A program made the translations under genes and the position numbers. The notes under the pieces were generated by a model. That model saw nothing but the letters and a program-made list of their open reading frames with translations. It was not told the origin of the DNA and made no database searches. From Hevea brasiliensis (Eukaryota > Streptophyta > Magnoliopsida > Malpighiales > Euphorbiaceae), in NCBI RefSeq assembly GCF_030052815.1, contig NC_079496.1, positions 74,761,652-74,825,651 on the forward strand: a stretch of DNA of 64,000 nucleotides, written 5' to 3'. This document shows positions 1-11,817 of this stretch, one piece after another (the stretch's first letter is position 1; every line of letters begins with the position of its first letter).

Positions 1-2
1 TA

Positions 3-705
3 TCGCAAGCCCTGGAACTGGAAAAAATTGAGAATGAAGAAACAGTTAAAAAGGGTACAGAAGAAAAAGAGAAAATTAGAAAGACTACTGATCAAGTTCC
101 TGATAGTGGGTCAGGAAAGAGGAAGCACTTTGGAGGATCTAGCTCACGCGAATCGGGTAGAGATAGATCTTCTAGACAGAAACCACCTCAATCGGATCAG
201 CAAACTCAGTAGAAACCCAGAAATGCACTGTCGGATTGACTTTGTGAAACTTGTGGTAAACCACATAGTGGGGTATGCTATAGAGCCATAGGAGCATGTT
301 TTAATTGTGGAGAGACTAGTCATTTTGCTAGGGATTGTATAAATCCACGCCATTCTGGATCATTTACTACACCAGAGGGATCAACCCAAGTTTCTACCCC
401 AAAGAGTTCACCATCAGTTAATAGAGGCAGAGGTAGGGGTAGTACACCTAGAAGTCAGAGTACTATGAATCAGCCATAACAAGGTGATGCTTCAGCTAGA
501 GTATATGCTATACAACAGAGGGAAGAGGCTGAGACTTTTAACATCATTGCTGGTACTCTCTAAATTAGTAACTAATATATATATGTATTGTTTGACCTAG
601 GGTCTGCATACTTTTATATTAGTGCCAGTATTGTTTGCCTTCCTGCTGTCCCTCATATAAAAAAAAAATTTGTTAGTCATCTAAAAGTAAGTTATAGTAA
701 TGGAA
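3..705 (+). pseudogene. Tekay-type gypsy gag and start of protease (element A1), broken
   Basis: Reading from base 3, one frame gives the C-terminal half of a plant gypsy Gag, starting SQALELEKIE, closely matching the minus-strand copy at the right end of the window. It has a nucleocapsid zinc knuckle (CFNCGETSHFARDC, CX2CX4HX4C, about 297-340), then the YAIQQREEAE segment of the gag-protease junction, then a degenerate aspartic protease site (FDLGSAY near 591; related elements have FDPGST). In-frame stops lie at 210 (TAG), 237 (TGA), 477 (TAA) and 561 (TAA). Homology to protease fades after about 700 and no reverse transcriptase, RNase H or integrase follows before the 3' LTR. Gag would package element RNA in the cytoplasm; this copy cannot. 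The N-terminal half lies outside the window. Confidence 0.85.
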
Positions 706-1463
706 TTGCTCTAGATGAGGGCAAAGATGTTACAGTTAGTAATTATCAGTGGATATTGTAATCAGAATAAGTTTCGGATATTAGTGAATTCAAAAAAGAT
801 AAAAGATAGGAAAGTTTGATCTATTGGAATGTATCGTAGTAACTATGCAATGTTCTTAATGTTTGTACTGTAAGCTGCAGATTACAGTACTAACTTGAGA
901 TTATTGTGTAGAGCTACGTACTACTCGATAGTACACCATGATGAGAATAGTTGCCAATGGCATCAGTTTTGGTATAGTTATGCCAAAACAAATTTTATTG
1001 TTGGAAATGAGTTTGGAAATCCTACTTAGGGATTTAAAACTCAAAAGTTAGAATATCGAAAGGTTATAGTTTAGTACAAAAGAAAGTAAGTTATAGAATA
1101 TTAATAGATAAAAAGAGATTGTGGAAGTAAAAATTTGAACAGTTGATTTAGATATAACAAAAAAATATTACGAATGTGAGTAAGATTGTTGACTAGAATG
1201 GTCAGAGGACCAATGACTAGATAAATAATTCCAACATGACCTCAAGGGTCATTCAGTAAGGAAACATGAACCGAAATATTAGACGGAACAATAGTATGAG
1301 AAGATTGGTGTTATACAAACAAATTAAATGTTCTATTAGATTGTTAAAAGTCTTATACAAATTCAAAGGAAAGAAGATTGTACGATCATATAGAAAGGAG
1401 AAAATAAACGTATGACTATTGTAAGATGGCTATTGGGTAAAATTTCATGGATGAAATTTATTT
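706..1463 (+). other. Non-coding internal segment of element A1, no pol
   Basis: About 760 bp of AT-rich sequence between the protease remnant and the polypurine tract. I see no recognisable RT, RNase H, integrase or chromodomain motif in any frame, whereas sister element A2 has about 3.4 kb of pol in the same place. Only the last ~30 bases (ATGAAATTTATTTTAAGG) match the corresponding 3' internal end of A2. It is either a badly decayed deletion product or the unique part of a non-autonomous derivative. Confidence 0.6.
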
Positions 1464-1478
1464 TAAGGGGGGGCGAAT
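1464..1478 (+). other. Polypurine tract of element A1
   Basis: A run of seven G flanked by purines directly before the TGTAAAACCCC start of the 3' LTR. It matches the tract next to the other A-family LTR at 60033-60050 on the minus strand, and marks this LTR as the downstream one. Confidence 0.8.
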
Positions 1479-1653
1479 TGTAAAACCCCTATGTTTGGTA
1501 GTGCGATCTACTGTTCCAGTGACAGTGTCTGTCTGGACAGCTAGGATGCTTGGAATTATAATTAAATGTTAGTGAGGAGACATAAAATAATGAAATACAA
1601 GAAAGGAAAATGCAAGAAAAATAAAGAAAAAATAATAGCAATGAAATGTAACC

Positions 1654-1702
1654 AAGTTAAACGAGCTAAAAATCGTAGTGATGGGTGACCGCACCGGGAA
1701 AT
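1654..1702 (+). promoter_or_regulatory. 5S-rRNA-like internal promoter block in LTR A1
   Basis: AAGTTAAACGAGC (1654-1666) resembles box A of plant 5S rRNA, and GATGGGTGACC (1680-1690) followed by CCGGGAA resembles its box C region. Order and strand are as in 5S, with a shorter gap (26 versus about 33 nt). Equivalent blocks occur in seven other LTRs here. Function in transcription is inference. Confidence 0.5.
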
Positions 1703-2984
1703 TGCGGCGTGGGCTATTGACTAGCCTTGGACCACGGGGAACCCTAGAAAATATTTTTGGGACTTAATAAACATCTATTGAAAAATAAATAGTATTAGAA
1801 ATATCAAAGAAAAATTAAATAATTAGTATAAAGAAAAACATAAAATCGAGAAACCGATAAAAACTCAGTGTTACCGAAAAAGCCGAAAAGCAACCCGAAT
1901 AGGGGCATTGTGGTCAATTGACATCCCGAGTTGCCTTTTGACCTAAATTTCCATTAAAAATAAATGATATTACACTTTGAAAATGTCATGAAAAATTAAA
2001 ATGAGATACATTATGTAAATAGTGAAAGAAAAGAGGATAAATGTGGGAATTATGGAAAATTTGATTAAACACACATTATAATTGATTCTAGTGCTCCACA
2101 AACATCTTCAAAGTGGACCATTAAGAAAATTTGTGGTAGAATATACCTTCATCTTCTTCATCTAACAAACCAGCCAAAAACCCTTAGGAGAAAAACTCCA
2201 TAGCCAAAATCTTCCAAGCTCCATGCAACCTTGGTTAAGTCACTTTTTCCACTAGGTTCCTTCACTAAACCTTGTCCACACACCTTGGGCAGCATACTTG
2301 GAGCAAGAAAGATAAGTTTTGGTGTGGTTTTGAAGAAGTCCAAAAGAGGTAAGTGGGTGTTTTCAATCCTTGTTTCATTAAAGTGTAACCAAGGTTGTGC
2401 GTGGTTAATTTATGGAAGAATTTTTGTTGTTGATGAATTATTGGAGTTCAGCCATTTAGGCAGCCATGAAACCTCACCATGAACAGCTTGTCCTTGCATG
2501 TAAATGGTTGTTTGGATGATGATTTAAATGTTTAATTGTATTGAAGTTGAATTCCATGTGTATGGTTTGATTTGTAAGCTTGAAAAGTGAAAATGGAAGT
2601 TGATGGATATGTGTAAACTTGTGGCAGCCTCATGAAGAAGATTGAAGTGTTTAAGTTCATGAAATGTTGTTGAATTATGTTGCTTATGGTGGTAGCATGT
2701 GTATGTGAATAATTGTTTGGATTTGGACATGTGAATGGGGTATGTTCATGTGGTTAAATTATTGTAATTGGACTTTGAAAATTCTGAGTTATAATGTGTA
2801 TGTTGAGAGTGGTTACAAGCTGCCCAAAATAACCAAAATGTGATGTAAAGTGTGTTAGCATTATGGTACCAAATCAGAATTGGCATGAAAGGTAAACTTG
2901 GTAAGTATTGAATGTGTAATTGGTAAGTGTTGAAGAATGTGTAGCAAGGCAGTGTGTGTTTTAGCTTAGAACCTTAAGTGTGTG

Positions 2985-3490
2985 ACTCCAATTGGTATGA
3001 GACTAATTGGAGGTGAAACTAGGCACAAAATGTGCCAACTTTTATGAAGGAAGCTTACCTAAATTCTGCCTAGAAGGTAACTTGAAAAATGACCAAATCC
3101 GGATTAGTGACTTGAAAGCCTGAAAATTGACCATTTGGGTAGTAGTTAGTGTTTTGACCATAACTTACTCAAAATAGGTCCAAATGACCTAAAATTTTTA
3201 CCATGAATAGTTTAGACATAGATCTACAATTCGTATGAAGACACCAAAGCCCAGAAATGGCCAGAACCAAGCCAAATAGCTTGCACAAGTTCAGGTACCA
3301 AAACTGGCCGAAGTGAAAATGACCTAAAAATGACATAAGCCTACCATTTTGGTGCATTCTGTCCAGCATTGGTAAATTGACCATATCTTGGTCTACACAG
3401 CTCAGAATGACTTGAAATTTTGCCCCGCATGCAATAAGACATAGACCTACAAGTTTGTAGTTTGGACCGAAACTCGAAAACCAAGGAAAC
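2985..3490 (+). repeat. Degenerate ~220-bp repeat modules in LTR A1
   Basis: The series 'accataact-...-aatgacctaaaattt-...-agacatag-c-tacaa-ttt-atgaa-...-cccagaaa' recurs. CCATAACTT at 3158 and CCATATCTT at 3381 give a spacing of about 223 bp. The same module occurs four to five times in B LTRs. Confidence 0.6.
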
Positions 3491-4263
3491 TAGGTCATCC
3501 GACTAGGTCAAATTAGTATACCGAAATCCGGCAAATTGCAATAAAATGGAATATACTTGAAAATGAATTTGGTAATATGTACCAACACTAAAAGGCTATA
3601 AACTGTGACATATTGGTAAAATTAAACCTAATTCACTTAGAGTGCATCAAGAGTCAACATTATAGGTTGACTAATGAAATGAATTGAAGGGAATAGTACT
3701 CAGAAAATTTAAATATTAGATTTTATTGTTAGAAACAAATTCATTGAGTACTGAAACACTTTAAATTGTGTGTTTCAGTTGAAAAGGATATTGAGAGGCA
3801 TAAGGAACACTGAGTCAGGGCCAAGAGGCATATATCAGAGGTCTGTGCACAATACTTTTTATATTCATTACTTTTACTAGAAAATTTATTTGGAGAAATG
3901 AGTTATGAATAATTTTTTATTGTTTTAGCCTTGGGAATATTATTTGAAAATTATTGTGTTGCCTACTTTGCAAATGGAAATTTTGAGTTCAAATGTGATT
4001 TGTGGTTTGTATGAAATATTTAAATATTGTGATTTGGAATTGTTTTGATTCACACTTGGCATGACAAGATTACTATGTTCCTCCTCTATTTATGGGGTGA
4101 GTGTGATTATATTCCTCCCTCTTTGACTTGTCAGTCTGAGGTGAGTGTGGATGAATACTCATTATCTAGCTAGCTTCCTCCCTCATTGATTTCGATTAGT
4201 GGGGTGAGTGTGCCTTGTCGTGATGTACAAACGGCATGATCGAAAAAATTTGTGTCATGGCCT

Positions 4264-4370
4264 AAATTGTGTTATTGATTGGCAACACTGTGTTATTCAG
4301 TTGTTTGATTAAATTGTGTTATTGATTGGCAACACTGTGTTATTCAGTTATTTGATCAAATTGTGTTATA
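4264..4370 (+). repeat. 47-bp tandem repeat in LTR A1
   Basis: Two near-identical 47-bp units begin AAATTGTGTTATTGATTGGC at 4264 and 4311. A third unit starts at 4358 and breaks off after AAATTGTGTTATA. Confidence 0.85.
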
Positions 4371-4457
4371 TGAGCTTTGAAAAATTTTAAATTGTTTGGA
4401 TTGTAAATTGTCGATAAAAGTTGTACATACTGCATTTTAAATTGTTATTATGCACCA

Positions 4458-4476
4458 CTGAGTAAATTTTACTTAG
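4458..4476 (+). other. Conserved CTNAG hairpin of LTR A1
   Basis: CTGAGTA pairs with TACTTAG (one G-U). It sits in the conserved GCACCACT context and ends 26 nt before the acceptor AG. Confidence 0.5.
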
Positions 4477-4644
4477 CGATAGCTTTTTCATTACTATTGC
4501 AGGTAGACAAACGGACAGAGCAGCAGAGTAGGCTGCTTGTACCACATTTTGAGATTCGCCGGGTATATTGAGTATACCATATTTTGTAGTTTTTGTTGTA
4601 ATGTATGTGCATTGTATGTATATATTGTACTTGGTCTTAAGCAG

Positions 4645-4680
4645 TTGTAAACTAAAATTGTAAACTAAAATTGTAAACTA
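4645..4680 (+). repeat. 13-bp tandem repeat
   Basis: TTGTAAACTAAAA occurs twice plus a partial third copy, in the tail of LTR A1 downstream of the acceptor. Confidence 0.8.
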
Positions 4681-5798
4681 TTTGGCCTGTAAAAGTATTG
4701 TGGTAAATTTATCTTATCTCAGTTTTTTTTTTGAAACACTAGAAGATTGATTGTTGAACTGAGTTAATAATGTTGAGAAAGTTATTGTGTTGAATAAATT
4801 ATTAGAGTTTGGGATTGAGGAATTATATATTTGAAGTGCTTTTTACAGGTTTTTGAAGAACTATTTTATTCAAAATACAAATGGCACTCCACTAAAATTT
4901 TTACAGAAATTATTAATACTTCAAATGTGTTATTTGGTTTCACTTCAGTAAATGAAAATTTTTAACACCTGTCAATAGTGCTCACCACTGTAAAAAGAAG
5001 AAAAATTTTAAAATCCCTTGCAGTGTATTTAATGGGTTATCAGTAGACAAAGTTAGTAATTCATTAGGTATACTATGGGATCATGTTATGCCTTATGGAG
5101 GGGTAGGGCGTGACACTAGCGATGGGTGACCGTATGGGGAAGTATTGGTAAAGATAATTACCGACCCTAGGCTCGAGAGAAAATTTATGAAATAATTATT
5201 GGGACTTCAGAAAAGAGTCATTGAGGTTTCTATGATATTAGAATGCGAAGAAAATATTTAGAAAAATTTTTCAATCGGTACAAACAATTTTAGTCTGTTA
5301 GGCCAAACGAAGGGCATTTTGGTCATTTCATCTTCAGAGATGATTTTGGTCGACTTGTCCGGTTAAGTAAATAATTATTATGATCTAAAATATGAATAAA
5401 TATTGCTAAAAAATTGAATTGGAAATGAGTAGAAAAGAAAAGGAAAGAAAAATGAAAGAAATTAGGAATTATGATATCATATGATGTCATTAAACAATCT
5501 CCACCCAATCACAACTTGACAAGCCTCTTAAAAGGGATAAAAGCTAAGTAAAAATGAGACAAAATGAAAAACAATTCTGCACTCATCTTCCCCATTCAGG
5601 CGACACACTTTTCTCTCAACCTCCATGAGTGTTGTTTCATCTTTTCTTCCATTTCCCATGAATTCTCACTACTAAACCCTAAGCATCTTTCATTAAAACT
5701 TGTCTACACCTCTTGAAAAAGTGTTTGGCTGCCAAGAAAAGCTAAGAAAGTGAAGGAAAATTTAAGATTGGATGAGAGAAAATTCTGCTCACATAAGG

Positions 5799-8367
5799 GT
5801 TAGTGCCTATTTCTTCTCTTTTTCTTTAGATTTTGTGCTAGTATCATTATTTATGCTAGGAAATTGAGAAAATTAAATAAATATATGCAAGTTTGGGCCT
5901 CTAAAAATTTTGGCAGCTGTATGGGGGGAAGTAGTTATGATTATTTTGATGGATTAAAGTGGATTAGAGGTGGTGTTTGAAGTGTATATGTAGAGTGATA
6001 ATGAATTAGCATGTTTAATTGATGTATGTGCATGAATGGATATTTGAAAACTAGGGTTTGAGGCATGAAGTTAGGGTTTGCTCATATAATGGTATATTAA
6101 CATTGTAATGGTCAATTAGTGACCATTTGAATGTGTGTGAGGAGGAATTGAAGTGAGTAAGGATAATGGAGTTGAGTTTAGGCATGCTGCACTTGGTGAC
6201 CTGTAAGATTGGCTCTGAGTCCAGCAGGTTTGGGCAGTCATAAATGGAGTTGTATAGGTTCAATTGGTGCAAGGCCAATTGTACATGAAACTATACACAT
6301 AATGGCACAACTTTGGTGAAGAAACCCAGCTCAGAAAACCAAACCAAGTTGACCTAAAAATTTCCTTAATCTGGGTAACTTACATTCTGCCTGGGTAAAA
6401 TGACCAAATGAATAGTGTTCATTCATTTGGTCATAACTCAGTGTAAAAAAGTTCAATTGATCTGAAATTTTACCAAAAGAAAGCTGAGACATAGCCCTAC
6501 AACTTTCATGAAGAACACAAATCCAAATTCTGACCAAAACCTAATCAAATTGCCAACCAAACTTAGGTCACCAAATCTGGCAGAACCAAATTGTCCAGAA
6601 ATTCTGGGTATAGGTCACTCCGGCCAGTTATGGTAAAATGACCATAACTTGAGCTACAAAACTCCAAATGGAGTGAATCAGAAAGGGAATTAAAGAAGAC
6701 ACAATAAGGAACAACTTTGATGAAGAAAAGTTAGCCCAGTTTCCACTATAAAATTGTCCAATAGAACAGTAAACTTAGGTAATCAAAACTGAAAATTTAG
6801 AAATGCATCTAGGGGACATTAAATTGCAATTGGCAATTAATACTAGCTAATGTAAAACTTAAAATGTGGGATCTTGGTGTAATTAGAATTAACATATCCA
6901 ATAAGTATGAAAAAAGTCAACATTTTGGTTGACTAGTAAGGTGAATAGTAATCAAAATGATTAGCAAACTAAGATGAAGACCTAGAACCAATTCTAAGCT
7001 TAATTGCTTAGAATTGTATGACAAATGTCGACTATGCATGCTAGTCAAAATTTTAAAGGGAAATTAAGATCATAAATTTGAAATCCATGAAATATTCATG
7101 GATTGCTTGAAACATGAAAAGTAAGTCACCTAATTAATGTGAATAGATAGTTAGGGCTTATATGCCCATCACAAATAGAATTCATAAAATGTTAGTAATT
7201 CAACTTGAAATATAAAATTTGTAATTACATAAGTAGATTTTTGAATGTATAAATGAGAAAAGAAAAATGTTTTGAATGTAATGGTATATGTGAACTATTG
7301 TTTTGAATTGTGATCAGTATGAATAACATAATGAATGAACAAATGAACCATATTAATGTATGAATGAGACATTAGTTCTCATTATTGTAGAAAGGAAAAG
7401 TACTTTGAGTACAATGATATAAAAGGATAATTGATGTGAATTGTGATCATATATATGATCAAATGAATGTACACATTATAATTGAAAATTATTATGAAAT
7501 AATGCAGTCATAAAACACAATATATTAATATTTAATGATATTATGTGCTCTTGTATTGCCAAGACATGTGTGACAGATTGGATAGTTTGGCATGGCAATA
7601 GGGTATTATTTTAGCAGTACTGCGAAAGGCTTTATGCCTGTATTCATGGTTTTATGCCCACATTCATGGCTTTATGCCCACACTCATGGCTTAATGCCCG
7701 ATTATGTGTTATCATGTCTTTTTAGCCATACTGACTGTATACGTGGTTAACGTTTTGCTTCCCATGGCATGATGGCCCGAGGCACCGCGGTGTTCAGTGT
7801 CAACAACCCATTATCCAGTTTAGTCATCCTATCATAGGTTACTTGGGCAATCAAATTTATTAAAATAAGTTATAAATATCAGCAATTAAAAATGCTAGAA
7901 AGTAAATAAATGAGAAGAAGTTCTGAAATAAATTAGATTAGCTTCAAAAATTTATTCCTTAGAATGATTTGAAGTAAATTAAACTGGTTCTAAAAATTTT
8001 AAATATTACGAAATAATTGTAAACAACTTAGAAAGTATCAAGGAAGTGATAAAAAGACTAGTAGAAGAATTGTAACTGAAATAACATTATAAATGTGACT
8101 TTCATAAGAATATAAGTATAAACAAAAATTTTAGATTTATTTGTACATTATATAAATGATTATTGTAAACTTATGAAAGAAGTGATTCTAGAAAGCAACA
8201 TAAATGATGAAATATATATTGTATGAAAAATTTCATATGAACTCAATAAAATTCTTGAGTATAGAAAATATGCTCCAATTATTTTTATTTGTATACATTA
8301 TTTCTTGTTATATTATTGCACCACTAAGTAGCAATGCTTAGCGCGATGGATTTGTTTCCTCACACAG
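5799..8367 (+). other. Putative intron inside LTR B1
   Basis: Donor ATAAGG/GTTAGTG at 5799; acceptor TTGTTTCCTCACACAG ending at 8367. The hairpin CTAAGT..GCTTAG at 8324-8341 ends 26 nt before the acceptor, exactly as in A1, B2, B3 and B4. Confidence 0.5.
7625..7710 (+). repeat. TATGCC minisatellite of LTR B1, 4 units
   Basis: Four imperfect ~20-bp units of the form ATGGCTTTATGCCCGTATTC. Copy number varies among B LTRs (3, 4, 4, 4 and 6). Confidence 0.85.
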
Positions 8368-8990
8368 GTACTGAAGTTAAAGCCCAGCGAATACTAAATA
8401 GAGATTTTGGAGTCTGATCTGCAGAGTGTTCGAGGTTGTCATCTCCTCAGTAATGCATGTAGATAGGGTCCATATAGATCATATTATATATTTTGTACAT
8501 TATAATTAGTTATTATTTATAATGTAAACTATGAATTGTATATTGAAATATAGATTATGGAACTGTAATTAATTTGTATATCATGTAAATTATGAAATTA
8601 TGTAATTATTTTGTAAATTATGTAAATTAAGGAAATTTGAAAATTTTGCTTATGTAATTTGAGAATGTTTACATATGAATTGAGTATGAATAGATTTGTA
8701 CAAATTAGTATGTGAATTACAAGAATTGAATGTGAGATGAATATGATGAGCATGAATAATATTTTTATTGTAAAATATTATTGAAAATTTCAAGTAGTTG
8801 AATAGTGAATTACGTCAACTGATAATAAAATAGGGGAAAATCCGCTGATTTCTCCATAGAAAATTAATTGATATTAAAAAATAATGAGATCAAATTATTA
8901 AAGGAATAAAGTAAGATAAGATAGGGTGCTCAGGCACCGAATGTAGCACGCCTCGCTCGGCTACACTGTAGTCGGGTGAGGGGTGTTATA

Positions 8991-10192
8991 GTCTATGAGG
9001 TGCATAAAATGATTTATAGAAATCATTTATGGTAAGAAAGAGTTCTTATGATATTAAGAGTTGATATCATGTCTCATTGCCAGTTAGTGATGAGCCTAGT
9101 AAGTCACACACATACACAAGTAATCACCAAATTAAATATGATTTAATTAATTAATTAAAGAGTTTAATTGATTAATTAAATAGGTTTGGTTTGCAATTAG
9201 ATTGCAAAGTCCCTAGCATGGCTTGAAACCAAATCTAGGTTATTGGATGTATAGTATAAGTTAAATTTATATTTAAAGTGTTTAAATATGAATTTAATTA
9301 ATGAGAAATTAATTAATAGAGATTAATTAATTATTTATATTTGATATAAATTGGTTAGAAGAAGAGAAATAATTATTTTGGGTTGAGAACCCAAAATCAA
9401 GACATAGGGGCATTTTGGTCATTTCACAGGGTGACATATGGCACCATGAGATGGTGACACATGGCACTACACATAAGCTTGCCAAATGTTTTTTAATCAT
9501 GTAAGATGATTAAAATTAAGATTAAATATAGGTTTGACACTTGGCACAATGTGATTGGGTCAATTAAACCTAGAGCCAATCAGAAGGTGACATGTGGCGA
9601 GGGTTTTAAGTGGTGACCTAGCTATATAAGTGCTGTTATAAAAAGAAAAACATAACAAGCTACTGCCTCCTTTGTGCCGCCACCCTTGAGGCTCCCATTC
9701 TCTCTTATTCTTCATCTCTCATAAATTCCAAGAGATTAACAAACAATCTCTTGAATTAAAAATACTAGAAATTGTTTCTAGTGTTTTGTTTACATCTCTA
9801 ATTTCTCAAAAGGCAAAACTTGATTTTCTAATTCATAGAAAAAGCTTTAGAAGCTGTTCAAGGGTTGCCATAGGTGATCTTGGTGTGGACAAGCTAGAGG
9901 GACAACATCTGGTGTCCTAAAGACGCATCCCAAAGGTGCCAAACACACTGCAGTGCATCAAGAGGTTAGTGCACTTATTTTGATCTAATATAGGCTTCTT
10001 AAAATTAATTTGATTAATTCTAAAATCTTAAATGGCAAATGTAGATCCAAAAATATATTAAAAGAGTTTTAATATGCTGTTTATCATTGAAATCAAATAG
10101 ATAAAAATGAATCTTGCATGATGCATGTGACCCTAGATGAAAAATTTTGAATTTTAATGATCTAAACTTGTGTTTTTCATGCTTCCGCTCCT
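8991..10192 (+). mobile_element. Fragment of an unrelated, copia-like LTR
   Basis: This 1.2-kb stretch is not homologous to the giant gypsy LTRs and has no reading frame of note. It has promoter-like structure: CCAATCAG near 9577, TATATAA at 9623-9629, a pyrimidine-rich leader, AAGAGGTTAGTGCAC near 9970 (the same donor-like string as in B LTRs), and an end with GCTTCCGCTCC, a sequence I associate with 3' ends of plant copia LTRs. Its left edge touches B1 and its right edge passes into gypsy integrase without a clean LTR end, so both ends are cut. The copia assignment is inference. Confidence 0.45.
9623..9629 (+). promoter_or_regulatory. TATA box of the copia-like LTR
   Basis: TATATAA lies about 45 bp downstream of a CCAATCAG box and just upstream of a transcribed-looking leader; a start near 9655 is inferred. 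Confidence 0.45.
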
Positions 10193-11090
10193 TCATGGAG
10201 TGCCAACATCGATCATATCTGACCGAGACCCGAGATTTACTTCGACATTTTGAAAGAGGCTATAGGAGTCTTTAGGCACTCAACTGCACTTTAGTATGGC
10301 TTTTCATCCACAGAAGGATGGATAGTCAGAAAGGGTAATTTAGGTATTGGAGGATATGTTAAGAAGCTGCATCATTGATTTTGAAGGAAGTTGGGAGAAG
10401 TATCTTCCTTTGGTAGAGTTTGCTTATAATAACAGCTACCAAGCTAGCATAAAAATGGCTCCATACGAAGTATTGTATGGGAGGAGATGCAGGACTCCCT
10501 TATGTTGGATAAAAATGGGGGAAGAGAAAGTAGGAGGCCCAAACTTAGTGAGACAGACTGAGGAAAAAGTGAAACTCATTAGAGACAATTTGAAAGCCAC
10601 CTTAGATAGATAGAAGTCATATGCCGACCTGAGGAGAAAGGATATAGAGTATGAGGTTGGCGATAAGGTGTTTCTCAAGGTATCACCTTGGAAGAAAGTG
10701 CTAAGATTTGATAAGAAGGGTAAGTTAAGCCCTAGGTTTATTAGTCCATACGATATCAATGAATGTGTAGGTCCAGTAGCCTATAGGCTAGCTTTACCAC
10801 CTGAGCTGGACAAGATTCACAATGTATTCCATGTGTCGATGCTTAGGAGATATAGATCAGATCCTTCACATATCATTTCAGCAGAAGAAATAATTGTGTA
10901 ATCTGATTTGACATATGAAGAAGAGCCAATCAGAATCTTGCCACAGGAAGTGAAAGAACTTAGAAACAAGAGGATCCCACTAGTGAAAGTCTTATGGAGA
11001 CGCCACAACACAGAAGAAGTGACATGGGAGAGCGAGGAGACGGTGAGGCAACAATTCCCTCAGCTCTTCACATTAGGTAAATTTCGAGGA
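10193..11090 (+). pseudogene. Tekay integrase C-terminal half with chromodomain (element C1)
   Basis: The frame opens abruptly at LHGVPTSIISDRDPRF (second catalytic Asp near 10221), continues through the region of the third catalytic residue (DG*SERVI) and the YNNSYQASIKMAPYEVLYGRRC stretch. It then passes the integrase tail (LSPRFISPY, NVFHVSMLRRY) and ends in a chromodomain-like PLVKVLWRRHNTEEVTWE. The chromodomain places it in the Tekay/Del chromovirus clade. Several in-frame stops (for example at 10610 and 10899) fit CAG to TAG, TGG to TGA or CAA to TAA. The first half of integrase and all upstream pol are lost at a junction with the copia-like LTR. Integrase would insert the element's cDNA into chromosomes; this copy is dead. 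Confidence 0.9.
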
Positions 11091-11117
11091 CGAAACTTCT
11101 ATTTAGAGGGGAAGAAT
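11091..11117 (+). other. 3' internal end and polypurine tract of C1
   Basis: TTTCGAGGACGAAACTTC near 11082-11100, then AGAGGGGAAGAA directly before TGTAACACCC. The same purine tract borders LTR C5 (minus strand, 52381-52400). Confidence 0.8.
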
Positions 11118-11461
11118 TGTAACACCCTCACCGTAGGTAGTCCATATATTCTACTGTCCTGATGACTAATGTCTGTTTAGATAGTTAGAATGTCTGGAAC
11201 TACACTTAAATTATAGTGAGAAGACATAAATTATTGGAATAAATGTTAAGAAAATATAGGAAAATAATTTTAGGACTTAATTAAAGGTTTATTTAGGTAA
11301 AAGCGACATTTAAGATGTTAAAGAAAATTTAAGAGAATAAAATAATTAAAGTAAATTAAAAGTATAAATTGATTTATGAAAATGAGAAAAGAAAGAAGAA
11401 GGAGAGAAAAGTAAAGAAAAGAAAAATACTTATGACATAAGCAATGACAAATTAAGTATAA

Positions 11462-11567
<106 letters not shown>

Positions 11568-11817
11568 AGAGACAAAACTCACCTACCCAAAGCCATTTTC
11601 TTCTTCTCTCTCCTCCATAGCCGAAACTCTCAAGCTCTCTCTCTCCCTCCATTTTTCTTTCTCAAAGCTTGATTTCCTAAGCTTCCCTCCCACAAAACCT
11701 TAAATTCTCTTCACTAAAAATCATCCCCACACCATAAGGAAGCTCTAGGTACCCATAAGAAAAAGGAAATTTGAAGTTTTGGAAAGTTTAAAGTTGGGTC
11801 ACAAGAAGTAAGTGCAA

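Larger units (their letters stand above)
2349..4502 (+). other. Putative intron inside LTR A1
   Basis: The donor AAGAG/GTAAGTG at 2349 matches the plant 5' splice consensus perfectly. The acceptor follows a T-rich stretch and is TATTGCAG (AG at 4501-4502). The hairpin at 4458-4476 ends 26 nt before it. Equivalent pairs are present in the B and C families, arguing for selection on splicing of the leader RNA. No transcript evidence is available here. Confidence 0.5.
1479..5115 (+). mobile_element. 3' LTR of gypsy element A1 (family A, 3637 bp)
   Basis: Starts TGTAAAACCCC and ends GGGCGTGACA. The same LTR, 3709 bp, occurs on the minus strand at 56324-60032. Order of parts: start, 5S-like block, leader ending at a GTAAGT donor, ~2.15 kb intron-like segment with degenerate repeats and a 47-bp tandem repeat, hairpin, acceptor, AT-rich tail. 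The bases after it (CTAGC, 5116-5120) restore the B-family LTR sequence, so A1 sits inside LTR B1. The matching left target duplication is outside the window. Confidence 0.88.
5116..8990 (+). mobile_element. Family B LTR B1, 5' part cut off by A1
   Basis: Begins inside the LTR at CTAGCGATGGG, about 190 bp from the expected start, because element A1 is inserted there; the missing beginning should lie left of the window. It ends GTCGGGTGAGGGGTGTTATA. Compared with B2 and B3 it has the CCCAATCAC box (about 5506), a leader, a donor at 5799, ~200-bp repeats, the TATGCC minisatellite, the hairpin at 8324-8341 and the acceptor at 8367. The next bases are not a primer-binding site, so B1 is a 3' LTR or a solo LTR. 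Confidence 0.85.
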
